Positions 36,660 through 45,641 of a stretch of 64,000 nucleotides of DNA are shown piece after piece; within the stretch, counting starts at the first letter, position 1, and every line of letters begins with the position of its first letter. A program made the translations under genes and the position numbers. The stretch is taken from NCBI GenBank assembly GCA_002353485.1, contig DEJS01000001.1:9375-73374 (forward strand), read 5' to 3'. A model generated the notes under the pieces. That model did no database searches. It was not told where the DNA came from and worked only from the letters and a program-made list of their open reading frames with translations. The stretch comes from Prevotella sp. UBA2742 (GTDB lineage Bacteria; Bacteroidota; Bacteroidia; Bacteroidales; Bacteroidaceae).

Positions 36660-38102
36660 TCAGGTCGTCTTCCGGTGGAAGAGGAACTGTATGCATTCGT
36701 CAAATATTTTCGCTCCGGAGATTTTCATGACGAGAATGTAGAGTACGGCGGTGATCAGGATGCGCAGCGCTATGCTGAGCGCGGGCTGGCTGATGTCTGC
36801 CGTGCCGACGTAGGCCGCGGCGGTGCACCCTATGGCTGCGAGCATGAAGGGCAGTATGTCTTTCAGCACGTCGCGGAGGCGCAGCCCGGTCAGCCGGTGT
36901 GCCAGCAGCTGCCATACGGCGGTCCACGACACCATGAGCACGGTATAGGCTGTCACCATGAGTCCCAGTCCGCCGCGCGTGCTGAAGGCGACGATGACTG
37001 CGAGCTGGGCGGCTATCTGTGCTGCGGTGCACCACATGTAGGTGTCGGAGCGTCCGTGGCTGATGAAGAGGTTCTGGTAGAGTGTGTGTATGGGCATGAA
37101 GGCGCCGCTGACGCACAGTATGCGCAGCAGCATGACGCTGTCGGCCCAGTGGTCGCCGAGCAGCAGTACGATGAAGTCGGCAATGAGTCCGAGTCCGAAG
37201 AGTGCGGGCATGGAGAGCATGGCGGTGAAGCGCAGCATCTTGCGGAACACCTGGAGCTGGCGGTTCTCTTCGTCGTTGATGCTGGCCAGCACGGGCTGGG
37301 CCACCTGCTGTATGGTTCCGGTGATGAGCGAGTGGCCCATAAGGTTCCACTTGGCGGCCTGGGTGTAGCTGCCCACTGCACCGGCGGTGAACAGGCGCCC
37401 GAAGACGAAGGACAGCAGGTTGCTGTTGGCCTGGTTCATAATGTTGGTGAGCAGTATCTTGCTGCTGAAGCCGAACATGCGGCGTATGGGGCTGAGGTCG
37501 ATGTGGAGCGAGGGGTGCCAGCGGACGTACAGGAGGCGCCCCAGGTTGACGATGGTGATGTAGGCAAACTGTTGCCAAGCCAGGCTCCAGTAGCTGTAGC
37601 CGCCCAGTGCCAGCGCGATGCCCACGATGCCGCTGCCCGCGAGGGCGGCGAAGCCTATGAGGGCCTTCTCGCGGTTCATCATGTTGCGGAACATGTAGGC
37701 GGCATGTGCGGTGCCCAGGCCTGCCATGAGCAGCGAGGCGAATACCAGCCGCGACAGGGGCACGAGCCCGGGCTGGCGGAAGTAGTCGGCTATGAGGGGT
37801 GCACTTAGGTAGAGCACGCCGTAGAGGGCGACGGACATGAGGGTGCTGAACCAGAAGACGGCGTTGTAGTCGCGGTGGGTGGCCTGCTTCATGTTGGTGA
37901 GTGCTGCCGTGAAGCCGCTCTCCTGCAGCGAGCCGGCTATGGCGGTGAAGATGGCCAGCATGCCCACCATGCCATACTCGGCAGGCGACAGCATGCGCCC
38001 CAGCACGATGCCTATGGCCACGCTGAGCAGCTGCGAGGTGACGTTGTTGACGGCTCCCCACAGCAGGCCCTTGGCCGTGCGCTCCTTCAGACTCTCACCC
38101 AT
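36660..38102 (-). CDS. Wzx-like polysaccharide flippase (MOP superfamily)
   Basis: A 480-residue membrane protein with about 12-14 helices. It begins MGESLKERTAKGLLWGAVNN and has GRMLSPAEYGMVGMLAIFTA, typical of the lipopolysaccharide-biosynthesis/oligosaccharide-flippase branch. Such proteins turn lipid-linked glycans across the inner membrane. It overlaps the upstream GT2 gene by 8 bp and is the last gene of a three-gene unit. Confidence 0.9.
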   Translation of the reverse strand: MGESLKERTAKGLLWGAVNNVTSQLLSVAIGIVLGRMLSPAEYGMVGMLAIFTAIAGSLQESGFTAALTNMKQATHRDYNAVFWFSTLMSVALYGVLYLSAPLIADYFRQPGLVPLSRLVFASLLMAGLGTAHAAYMFRNMMNREKALIGFAALAGSGIVGIALALGGYSYWSLAWQQFAYITIVNLGRLLYVRWHPSLHIDLSPIRRMFGFSSKILLTNIMNQANSNLLSFVFGRLFTAGAVGSYTQAAKWNLMGHSLITGTIQQVAQPVLASINDEENRQLQVFRKMLRFTAMLSMPALFGLGLIADFIVLLLGDHWADSVMLLRILCVSGAFMPIHTLYQNLFISHGRSDTYMWCTAAQIAAQLAVIVAFSTRGGLGLMVTAYTVLMVSWTAVWQLLAHRLTGLRLRDVLKDILPFMLAAIGCTAAAYVGTADISQPALSIALRILITAVLYILVMKISGAKIFDECIQFLFHRKTT

Positions 38103-38940
38103 TGGCCTCGCGAACCTTGGTTAATATCTCGTCCATGCGGTGGGCATACATCTGGTAGAGGCGGCGGCCGTTGCGCTGACTCTGTTCGCCCGTAAAGCCT
38201 TTGTTCCACAGGCGCATGCCTCCGGCCGACAGGGAGCGGAAGCGGGCGTCGTACCATCCCACCTCGAGACCGCAGAGCCAGGCGCGCAGACAGAGCTCGT
38301 CGTCGTCGTACTGGAAGGGGGCAAAGGCGGGGTCTATCTGGTGCAGGTGCTGGTCGAAGAGGTCGCGGCGTATCCACATGGGGGCGCGGTTGACCGAGGG
38401 TACGAAGCGGAAGGTGCCGCTCTGCAGCGTGTCGTCGCGCATGCCGTGACCCCACTGCCTGGCGTCGTCGAACTCGAGGCGCAGGCCCCAGTTGCCGCCG
38501 AGGATGGCCATGCGCGGGTGCTGGCTGAACAGCAGCAGGGCCTCGTCCATCCAGGAGACGTCGTCGAAGTCGTCGTCGTCCTGCAGCAGCACTATGTAGC
38601 GGCCGTGCGACATGCGTATGGCCCTGTCGTAGGTGCGGTTTTCGTACAGGTCGTTGGCGCGAAGCAGAAACTCGTTGGCTCCTGTCAGCGCCTTGGCCAG
38701 CCGCCGCGTATGCTCCGCCGACGAGCCGTCGTCGATGACGATAATCTCGGCGTCCTTCTTCTGGCGCAGCTTGGGCAGGATGTGGCACACCTGCAGGCTC
38801 TTGTCGTGCGACTGGATGACGATGCTCACCTCGGGCTGGTCGTTGTAGCCCTTGGCCGCCCAGGCCGCGTAGCTCTTCTGGGGCAGGGCCTTGGTACGTT
38901 TCAGGATGGTGAGGCGTATTTTCTCAAGGAGTAGTCTCAT
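38095..38940 (-). CDS. Family 2 glycosyltransferase
   Basis: A 281-residue cytoplasmic enzyme with the GT-A fold: VSIVIQSHDKSLQVCHILPK, EIIVIDDGSS and the DxD-type metal site in VLLQDDDDFDDVSW. Substrate unknown. It overlaps its upstream neighbour by four bases and the flippase by eight, so the three genes are translationally coupled. Confidence 0.92.
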   Translation of the reverse strand: MRLLLEKIRLTILKRTKALPQKSYAAWAAKGYNDQPEVSIVIQSHDKSLQVCHILPKLRQKKDAEIIVIDDGSSAEHTRRLAKALTGANEFLLRANDLYENRTYDRAIRMSHGRYIVLLQDDDDFDDVSWMDEALLLFSQHPRMAILGGNWGLRLEFDDARQWGHGMRDDTLQSGTFRFVPSVNRAPMWIRRDLFDQHLHQIDPAFAPFQYDDDELCLRAWLCGLEVGWYDARFRSLSAGGMRLWNKGFTGEQSQRNGRRLYQMYAHRMDEILTKVREANG

Positions 38941-39797
38941 TGCAGTTTAAGATAACAGGGGAAGGTTATACAACGGTATTTCTCGGCATACTGGCTGTGC
39001 AGTGCGTCGTAGTCTGACAGCCGGCTGTAGGCCAGTTTCAGGTGGCGCCAGGGGCGCCGTATCTTGCGACGGACGAAGTCGCCGTAAAGCTCGAACTCAG
39101 AGAACCCCGACGTCTCCTTGCGGTCGTAGCTCTCTGTGATGGCCTCTGTCCAGGACTTGCCGGGGTTGGCCTTTCTGATGGCCGCACGCAGCAGTTCCAG
39201 CTGCTGCTTCGAAAACAGCATCTTATGGTCGACGTAGCTGAACAGGGAACGGTAGTGATAGCCCATCAGGCGGCGTATGTTGTGGTAATAGGGTGTGTTG
39301 CACTCGTCGCTCATGTAGAACACGGGTACTTCGTCGCTGGTCAGGAAGACGTGCGGCTGCAGCAGTATGTGGTCGGCGTCAATGGTGAGATAGTGGTCGC
39401 AGGTGCCTATGTTGCCCGACAGCTTTACCAGCTGTTGGAACAGCCATCCGCTGCGGTCCACCGTGCTGCCGTCAGGGCGCTGCACCTGCAGGTTGAGCTC
39501 GCCGGGGGCCATGCCCAGAATGGTCTGCTCGTCGGTGAACTCCAGATGCTCGCGCTGGCAGAAGGCCTCGATGTCGGCATCGCGCGGGGCCACGATGTAG
39601 ATGGCCTTGACCTGCTGGCGCACGTTGCGGCGCACACCCTCAAGGCAGAGCGGTAGGATGTCGAGGTCTTTCCTGACGATGGGGATGACGACGTCGATGG
39701 GTGTCTCTGAGGGCAGGAGGTCGGGTTCGCCCAGCGTCTCCCATATCCTGCTTCCTACTTGGCGCAGCAGCTGTATCGTGGCATCGGTTTTCTTCAT
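38937..39797 (-). CDS. DUF6492-type putative glycosyltransferase
   Basis: A 286-residue soluble protein that appears to match DUF6492 (IDVVIPIVRKDLDILPLCLE, DHYLTIDADHILLQP, ETSGFSEFELYGDFV). The nucleotide-sugar-like DAD motif near the middle and its position in front of a GT2 and a flippase suggest a glycosyltransferase, but no member activity is known to me. It is the first gene of its unit, 19 bp downstream of a -7 box. Confidence 0.75.
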   Translation of the reverse strand: MKKTDATIQLLRQVGSRIWETLGEPDLLPSETPIDVVIPIVRKDLDILPLCLEGVRRNVRQQVKAIYIVAPRDADIEAFCQREHLEFTDEQTILGMAPGELNLQVQRPDGSTVDRSGWLFQQLVKLSGNIGTCDHYLTIDADHILLQPHVFLTSDEVPVFYMSDECNTPYYHNIRRLMGYHYRSLFSYVDHKMLFSKQQLELLRAAIRKANPGKSWTEAITESYDRKETSGFSEFELYGDFVRRKIRRPWRHLKLAYSRLSDYDALHSQYAEKYRCITFPCYLKLQ

Positions 39798-39815
39798 CTT
39801 GGAGTTATTTCAGCG

Positions 39816-39823
39816 CAAAGGTA
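39816..39823 (-). promoter_or_regulatory. -7 box of the DUF6492-GT2-flippase unit
   Basis: CAAAGGTA on the plus strand is TACCTTTG on the minus strand, 19 bp before the start codon, back to back with the acyltransferase box. Confidence 0.55.
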
Positions 39824-39867
39824 CAAAATTTCCGTAAACTCTGACCACTAAACTCTAAACTTTTTCG

Positions 39868-39875
39868 TACCTTTG
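39868..39875 (+). promoter_or_regulatory. -7 box of the acyltransferase gene
   Basis: TACCTTTG, 20 bp before ATG 39896. No clear -33 element is visible. Confidence 0.55.
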
Positions 39876-39895
39876 CAGCAAAATATTGCAAGTCT

Positions 39896-40981
39896 ATGGA
39901 AACAGCAGTCAAAAAGAAGCCCCGTTTAGAGTGGCTCGACGCCATGCGCGGATTTACCATGATACTCGTCGTAGCGAACCACGTCAGCCAGACGGGCTTT
40001 GCCCAGGATGTCAAGTTGTCGTCGTCGCTCTCGTTCCTTATCCTGTTCCGCATGCCCCTGTTCTTCTTCATCAGTGGCTTCCTGGCATACAAGGCCACGC
40101 AGGTATGGGACCTTCCCAACCTCTGCAGGCTGGTGGGGAAGAAACTGCGCATACAGATTATTCCTACCGTGGTGTTCTTCTTCTTTGGCATGGCGGTGCT
40201 GTACAAGGACTTCTTCCTGGCCGTTGAGGACAAGTTCCACTCGCCCCTGAAGGGAGGCTACTGGTTCACCATAGCCCTGCTCTATATGTTTATCATATAC
40301 TATCTGTTTGCCTATCTGGAGAGCAAGCTGAAGTGGAAGTCGTGGATACCTGTTACGTTACTGTTCCTGGTGTCCTTGTGTGTCTACGAGACGTGCTACC
40401 TGCCCAACGACTTCTGGTGGGCCTTTGGCTACAGGAAGGTGAAACCCACGACATTTCTTGACGACTCGTGCCTGATTCAGGTCATGCTCTACATGCCCTT
40501 CTTCCTCTATGGCAACATCGTGCACCGCTACTGGGACAGGGCCCAGCGCGTCATGGACTCCAAGTGGTTCTATCCGTTGCTGATAGCGCTGGTCGTCTTC
40601 TCGGCACTTGACTTTCTGAAGTGGCACAACCTACGTATGACGTGGACCGTCATACCGCTGACGCTGGCGCGCTTTACGCTGCTCACCATCGTCTTCATGT
40701 ATTTCCGCCATTATGCCAAGTACTTCACCCAGATGACGTGGGTGGGGCGTTCGCTGCAGTACATAGGGCGCCGCACGCTGGACATATACCTTATTCACTA
40801 CATCTTCTTGCCCAACCTGCCCGGGGTGGGGACGTTCTTCTCCACCAACCAGCACAACTTCGCCATCGACCTTACGCTGGCCGTTGTCATTGCCCTGCTG
40901 GTCATTGGCTTCAGCTGTGTCACGTCGAACATACTGCGTGTCAGCCCCTTCCTCAAAAAGTACCTGTTCGGGCGGTCATAG
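39896..40981 (+). CDS. Acyltransferase family 3 membrane protein
   Basis: A 361-residue membrane protein with about ten helices. RLEWLDAMRGFTMILVVANH carries the family's catalytic-type His early in helix 1, and RMPLFFFISGFLAYKAT follows. Acyltransferase_3 proteins O-acetylate surface sugars or lipids. Next to glycosyltransferase and flippase genes, glycan acetylation is the most likely role. Confidence 0.88.
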   Translation: METAVKKKPRLEWLDAMRGFTMILVVANHVSQTGFAQDVKLSSSLSFLILFRMPLFFFISGFLAYKATQVWDLPNLCRLVGKKLRIQIIPTVVFFFFGMAVLYKDFFLAVEDKFHSPLKGGYWFTIALLYMFIIYYLFAYLESKLKWKSWIPVTLLFLVSLCVYETCYLPNDFWWAFGYRKVKPTTFLDDSCLIQVMLYMPFFLYGNIVHRYWDRAQRVMDSKWFYPLLIALVVFSALDFLKWHNLRMTWTVIPLTLARFTLLTIVFMYFRHYAKYFTQMTWVGRSLQYIGRRTLDIYLIHYIFLPNLPGVGTFFSTNQHNFAIDLTLAVVIALLVIGFSCVTSNILRVSPFLKKYLFGRS

Positions 40982-40984
40982 ACC

Positions 40985-41037
40985 ACGAATTACGCTAATT
41001 ATGCGAATTGCACAATTACGCGTAATTCGTAGTATTT
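40985..41037. terminator. Bidirectional terminator between the acyltransferase gene and metG
   Basis: ACGAATTACGC (40985-40995) pairs perfectly with GCGTAATTCGT (41020-41030); TAATT and AATTA continue the stem inside. The plus strand continues AGTATTTTCTT. It sits between two convergent stops. Confidence 0.75.
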
Positions 41038-41039
41038 TC

Positions 41040-43106
41040 TTATCCTACTTGGCTGCCGGGCTTTACGTCCTTTGTGGTGGTTACCACGCTGAGGCTCTCG
41101 TCGGCGTCGACGGCCGACAGTATCATGCCCTGGCTCTCGATGCCCATCATCTTGCGTGGGGCAAAGTTGGCCACGAAGAGGATGCGCTTGCCCACCAGTT
41201 CCTCGGGGTGCTCGTAGAAGGCTGCTATGCCCGAGCAGATGGTACGGTCCTGACCCGTGCCGTCGTTGATGAGGAACTGCAGCAGCTTCTTCGATTTCGG
41301 CACGCGCTGGCACTGCTTCACCAGACCGACACGGATGTCGAGCTTTTCGAAGGTCTCAAAGTCTACGTTCTCCTTCACGGGGGCTGCCTTCCACTGGGCG
41401 GCCTCGTTGGCACGCTTGGTGGCTTCCAGCTTGTCGAGCTGCTTCTGGATGACGTCGTCCTCTATCTTCTCGAACAGCAGCGAGGGCTCGCCAAGCTGGT
41501 GGCCGGCCTTGAGAAGGTCGGTAGAGCCCAGCTGGTCCCACTCGAAACTCTCCAGATTCAGCATCTCGCGCAGCTTCTTCGACGAGAAGGGCAGGAAGGG
41601 CTCGAAGGCTATGGCCAGGTTGGCCGTCAGCTGCAGACAGATGTTCAGAATGGTCTCGCAGCGCTTGGGGTCGGTCTTCCATACCTTCCATGGCTCGCAC
41701 TCGGTAATGTAGCGGTTGCCGATGCGGGCCAGGTTCATGGCTTCAAACTGGGCATCGCGGAACTTGAACTGGTCGAGCAGGGCCTCTACCTTCTGCTTGA
41801 CGTCCTTGAACTCGGCAAGGGCGGTGTTGTCTACATCCTGTAGTTCGCCACAGGCGGGCACCACGCCGTTCCAGTATTTCTTGGTCAGCTGCAGGGCGCG
41901 GTTCACGAAGTTGCCATAGACGGCCACCAGCTCGTTGTTGTTGCGGTCCTGGAAGTCCTTCCACGTAAAGTTGTTGTCCTTGGTCTCGGGGGCGTTGGCC
42001 GTCAGCACATAGCGTAGCACGTCCTGCTTGCCGGGCATGTCTTCCAGATATTCGTGCAGCCAGACGGCCCAGTTGCGCGAGGTGGATATCTTGTCGTTCT
42101 CCAGGTTCAGGAATTCGTTGGCCGGCACGTTGTCGGGCATGATGTATTTGCCGTGGGCCTTCATCATAACGGGGAAGATGATGCAGTGGAATACAATGTT
42201 GTCCTTGCCGATGAAGTGTACCAGGCGCGTGTCTTCGTCCTGCCACCACTTCTGCCACGAGCCCCAGCGCTCGGGGTCTTTCTCGCACAGTTCTACCGTG
42301 TTCGACACATAGCCTATAGGGGCGTCGAACCATACGTACAGCACCTTGCCGTCGGCCCCTTCCACAGGCACGGGGATGCCCCAGTCGAGGTCGCGCGTCA
42401 TGGCGCGGGGCTGGAGGTCCATGTCAAGCCATGACTTGCACTGGCCGTACACGTTGGGGCGCCACTCCTTGTGCTCCTCCAGAATCCACTGCTTCAGCCA
42501 GTCCTGATACTCGTTAAGGGGCAGATACCAGTTCTTGGTCTTCTTTAACACCGGGGTAGAGCCTGAGATGGTAGACTTGGGGTTGATGAGTTCCGTAGGA
42601 CTAAGGTCGCGGCCGCACTTCTCACACTGGTCGCCGTAGGCGCCCTGGGAGTGGCAGTGGGGGCACTCGCCCGTCACGTAGCGGTCGGCCAGGAACTGCT
42701 TGGCCTCTTCGTCGTACAGCTGTTCGGTAGTCTCCTCCACCAGCTTGCCCTCGTCGTAGAGCTTGCGGAACCACTCGGCCGCAAACTTGTGGTGCGTCGC
42801 TGACGTGGTTCTTGAGTAGATGTCGAACGAGATGCCGAACTCGCGGAACGAGTCTTTAATCATTTTGTGGTAGCGGTCTACCACGTCCTGTGGGGTGATG
42901 CCCTCCTTGCGGGCACGTACGGTGATGGGCACGCCGTGCTCGTCGCTACCGCCAATAAACAGCACCTCCTCCTTCTTCAGGCGCAGGTATCTCACATAAA
43001 TATCGGCTGGCACATATACGCCAGCAAGATGACCAATGTGCACGCCGCCGTTGGCGTAGGGCAGGGCAGAGGTCACCGTAGTCCGCTTGAATTTCTTCTG
43101 TTCCAT
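41040..43106 (-). CDS. metG: Methionyl-tRNA synthetase with C-terminal tRNA-binding domain
   Basis: A 688-residue class I synthetase. HIGH is at residues 23-26, the zinc knuckle is CPHCHSQGAYGDQCEKCG, and the KMSKS-type loop reads DKISTSRNW. After the anticodon-binding helices a Trbp111-like domain (about 580-688) has FEKLDIRVGLVKQCQRVPKS and ends PGSQVG. This domain aids tRNA binding and dimerisation. Confidence 0.97.
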   Translation of the reverse strand: MEQKKFKRTTVTSALPYANGGVHIGHLAGVYVPADIYVRYLRLKKEEVLFIGGSDEHGVPITVRARKEGITPQDVVDRYHKMIKDSFREFGISFDIYSRTTSATHHKFAAEWFRKLYDEGKLVEETTEQLYDEEAKQFLADRYVTGECPHCHSQGAYGDQCEKCGRDLSPTELINPKSTISGSTPVLKKTKNWYLPLNEYQDWLKQWILEEHKEWRPNVYGQCKSWLDMDLQPRAMTRDLDWGIPVPVEGADGKVLYVWFDAPIGYVSNTVELCEKDPERWGSWQKWWQDEDTRLVHFIGKDNIVFHCIIFPVMMKAHGKYIMPDNVPANEFLNLENDKISTSRNWAVWLHEYLEDMPGKQDVLRYVLTANAPETKDNNFTWKDFQDRNNNELVAVYGNFVNRALQLTKKYWNGVVPACGELQDVDNTALAEFKDVKQKVEALLDQFKFRDAQFEAMNLARIGNRYITECEPWKVWKTDPKRCETILNICLQLTANLAIAFEPFLPFSSKKLREMLNLESFEWDQLGSTDLLKAGHQLGEPSLLFEKIEDDVIQKQLDKLEATKRANEAAQWKAAPVKENVDFETFEKLDIRVGLVKQCQRVPKSKKLLQFLINDGTGQDRTICSGIAAFYEHPEELVGKRILFVANFAPRKMMGIESQGMILSAVDADESLSVVTTTKDVKPGSQVG

Positions 43107-43130
43107 TATTATCTTTGTTTAATTTGACTG

Positions 43131-43162
43131 CAAAGGTAGTGCAATCTGAACGAAAAACCAAA
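43131..43162 (-). promoter_or_regulatory. Promoter of metG
   Basis: Minus strand: TTTG (43159-43162), 20 bp, TACCTTTG (43131-43138), 24 bp before the metG start. Confidence 0.65.
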
Positions 43163-43196
43163 TATATTCGGGTTTTTCTGCCTTATTGGGCCTTCG

Positions 43197-43345
43197 CGAC
43201 ACTTTCTAACAAAAGGTGTCGGACTTCGTCGACACTTTCTAACAAAAGGTGTCGGACTTCGTCGACACTTTTTAACAAAAGGTGTCGGACTTCGTCGACA
43301 CTTTCTAACAAAAGGTGTCGGACTCTCGCGAGCCCGACACTTTCA
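43197..43345 (-). repeat. Array of 33-bp hairpin-plus-T units downstream of the xylanase gene
   Basis: Units start at 43197, 43230, 43263 and 43296; the first three are 33 bp long and differ at one base, and the fourth loses similarity after about 29 bp, running into GACTCTCGCGAG and CCGACAC. Read on the minus strand, each unit is GTGTCG, an 8-base loop, CGACAC and then CTTTTGTT, the form of an intrinsic terminator. The array starts about 40 bp after the GH10 stop and ends about 55 bp upstream of the metG -7 box. Confidence 0.9.
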
Positions 43346-43383
43346 CATGTAAAGTTCTAAAAATTACCCTTCGGGGTAATGGG

Positions 43384-45621
43384 TTATTTACCGAGCAAAC
43401 CGTTGGCAAAGCCGGCATAGGTGTGCTTGCGGTAGTATTTGCTGTCCCAGAGTCCGGTGGGCTCACCCTTACGCCAGCCACTGTCGTTGGGCGAGTCGGT
43501 GATGCACCACTGGCAGATGCCCCACTGCTGTGCGGCAGGAATGATTTCGAGGTACTTGCTGACGACGAAGGTGTAGAGCTCGGCCATCTGCTTGTGCTGC
43601 TCCTCGGTCATGTTATCAGTCTTGACGCTGTTGCCAGCGGCATCGACGTAGCCCATGTCGAGCTCGGAGATGCGGATGAGCTTGCCTGACTGTGCCATCA
43701 GCCTGAACATATTCTCAATGGCGGCCTTCTTGCTTTCCTGGGTCTGTGCGTTGGCGTAGCACGAGATGTGCATCTGGCTGCCGATACCGTCAATCTTGGT
43801 GACGCCGTCGGCCTCCCACTTCTTAATCCAGTTGATGAGGCTCTTCAGCTTCTTGTTCTGGTCCCAGTCGCTCTCAAGGTTGTAGTCGTTGATGAAGAGC
43901 TTGACGTCTTCAGGACCATACTCGCGGGCCAGACGGACGGCGGTGCGAACGTAGTTGATGTCGCCCAGGTAGTCCTGCCAGTAGAAGTTCTCGGTGTCGC
44001 CTTCCTGACCGTGCTGCAGGGCGTAGTTGCCTTCACCGTCGTCGCCGCCGCCAGAGATGGCTTCGTTGACAACGTCCCAAGCCTTCACCTTGCCGTCGCA
44101 GGCTTCCATCATGCCCTTAATCCAGCGGTCCATTGCCCAGGTGAGGGTGTCCTTCTTCTCCTCAGGAGTCAAAGGAATACCGTCGCCTTCCTTCTCGATT
44201 TCAAGTACGACATTGTCGATATAGTAAGCACCAGGGGCAGTGTTTGGTGACATATTGAAAGCAATAGACTTCATACCCTTGTCATCCTCCTTAGCCATAG
44301 ATGCATCTACAGTGAATGTCTTGTCATAGGTCTGCCACTCGCCAGTGAACGATATGGTACCGGCACAAGACCAGTGCTGATATTCACCAGGACCGAAGTG
44401 AGCCTGAGTATCTACGTTGGTGCCAGCGCAACCGCCATCAGCACGGTAGTCGAAGGCAACGTGAATCTTGTCACCGATGTGCAGCACCTCGTTGGATACA
44501 ATCCAGAATTGGCTTTCCCATGCGTCGCTATAGCCACCTTTAGAGGTGATTTTGGCACCACGAGAACCGTCCTTACCAACACCATCGACGATTTCGTAGA
44601 CGATAGAGCCTTGGTCTGACTTCGTAGCGAAGTTGTGGGCTTCTGTTTCTTCCATGTTGCCATTGTCAATCAAGCTGACAAAGAAGGTAGTAGGACCTGC
44701 AGCTTGACCTTCAATAGAAAAAGAAGGTCCGTTCCAGTTATTACCCCAACCGTCCATTGAATCTTCATCAAAAGAACCGTTTTTCACCATTTCAGCATCA
44801 GAGCCTTTCTCTTTGCAAGAAAGATCATCGATGTAAACCTTTCCACCAATTTTTCCAAAGACAAACTGAAGTTTGTCAATTGGGAATGGAGCTTCGAAAG
44901 TCCACTCTAAATCAGAGAATGAAGAAGTAATGGGATAAGATGCTTGATAAGATACGTCAGCAGAACCACCCCACTGATCTCTATTTGGACTTGCATCCCA
45001 AATAGGCCACAAACCAAAATCGCCACCGTTGTCAGCCTTAACTCTGGCTTTTACAACATAAGTTTTACCTTTCTCCATAGGAATTGGCAACTTATAGTGT
45101 GCCTGTTTATCCCAAGGATTTGCACCTGCATTGCCACAATCGTAAACGATACAAGCGTTTGCACCACCCTCAGGGATGGGAGCAGGTTTGTCGGCAAGCA
45201 GCGAATTCAGCCACTTGACGGGCTGCTGGGCGTGCCAGGCCAGCGTGTGACCATAGACCGACAGCCCGGCCTCGGTGGCCATGTTGACGTACTCGCTTAC
45301 GGTGGCGTAGTTCAGGGCACCCGTGTTGTAGTCAACGCACGATGCCATCTTCATGGCGTTGCCCGGCTCGGTCTCGGTGAAGTTCGAGTTGACAAGGGCG
45401 TACACCATCTCCTGCTTCAGATAGTCGCTCACGGTGGTGCCGACACCCAGCTTGAAGTTTTCGTTGGTGACGTAGTTCTTCAGCGGCATGTACTCGTTCA
45501 GATAGAGGTAGGCCTCTGATTCTGCAGGACGGTCCACCTTGTAGTTCTTGGTGTTGAACTCGTCGGCACACGAAGCCATTAGCATGGCTCCGAGTGCTGA
45601 TATGATGAATGTCTTTTTCAT
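43384..45621 (-). CDS. xyn10C: GH10 endo-1,4-beta-xylanase with CBM insertion (Xyn10C-like lipoprotein)
   Basis: A 745-residue lipoprotein (lipobox LMASC, Cys18). The GH10 barrel is split: residues about 55-140 (FKLGVGTTVSDYLK, YGHTLAWHAQQPVKWLN) are followed by a roughly 330-residue insert of two beta-sandwich carbohydrate-binding modules (CBM4/CBM22-like), and the barrel resumes near 485. Acid/base Glu520 lies in AWDVVNEAISGG and nucleophile Glu653 in IRISELDMGY. This architecture and position match Xyn10C of the Prevotella xus locus, a surface xylanase. Last gene of the operon. Confidence 0.94.
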   Translation of the reverse strand: MKKTFIISALGAMLMASCADEFNTKNYKVDRPAESEAYLYLNEYMPLKNYVTNENFKLGVGTTVSDYLKQEMVYALVNSNFTETEPGNAMKMASCVDYNTGALNYATVSEYVNMATEAGLSVYGHTLAWHAQQPVKWLNSLLADKPAPIPEGGANACIVYDCGNAGANPWDKQAHYKLPIPMEKGKTYVVKARVKADNGGDFGLWPIWDASPNRDQWGGSADVSYQASYPITSSFSDLEWTFEAPFPIDKLQFVFGKIGGKVYIDDLSCKEKGSDAEMVKNGSFDEDSMDGWGNNWNGPSFSIEGQAAGPTTFFVSLIDNGNMEETEAHNFATKSDQGSIVYEIVDGVGKDGSRGAKITSKGGYSDAWESQFWIVSNEVLHIGDKIHVAFDYRADGGCAGTNVDTQAHFGPGEYQHWSCAGTISFTGEWQTYDKTFTVDASMAKEDDKGMKSIAFNMSPNTAPGAYYIDNVVLEIEKEGDGIPLTPEEKKDTLTWAMDRWIKGMMEACDGKVKAWDVVNEAISGGGDDGEGNYALQHGQEGDTENFYWQDYLGDINYVRTAVRLAREYGPEDVKLFINDYNLESDWDQNKKLKSLINWIKKWEADGVTKIDGIGSQMHISCYANAQTQESKKAAIENMFRLMAQSGKLIRISELDMGYVDAAGNSVKTDNMTEEQHKQMAELYTFVVSKYLEIIPAAQQWGICQWCITDSPNDSGWRKGEPTGLWDSKYYRKHTYAGFANGLLGK

Positions 45622-45641
45622 TGTTCCTGAGTTTTTGGTTA

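Noticed and set aside
36618..37808. Plus-strand ORF and a second minus-strand frame over the flippase gene
   Set aside because: Composition is typical of out-of-frame G/C-rich DNA; the flippase frame has clear membrane helices and overlaps GT2 as expected for an operon.
43197..43345. Possible CRISPR array
   Set aside because: Units are directly contiguous with no unique spacers and there are no cas genes nearby.
43115..43360. Small plus-strand ORF encoding a repeated 11-residue peptide (TLSNKRCRTSS)
   Set aside because: It is only the 33-bp array read in frame (33 is divisible by 3); the start region is the metG promoter and nothing suggests translation.
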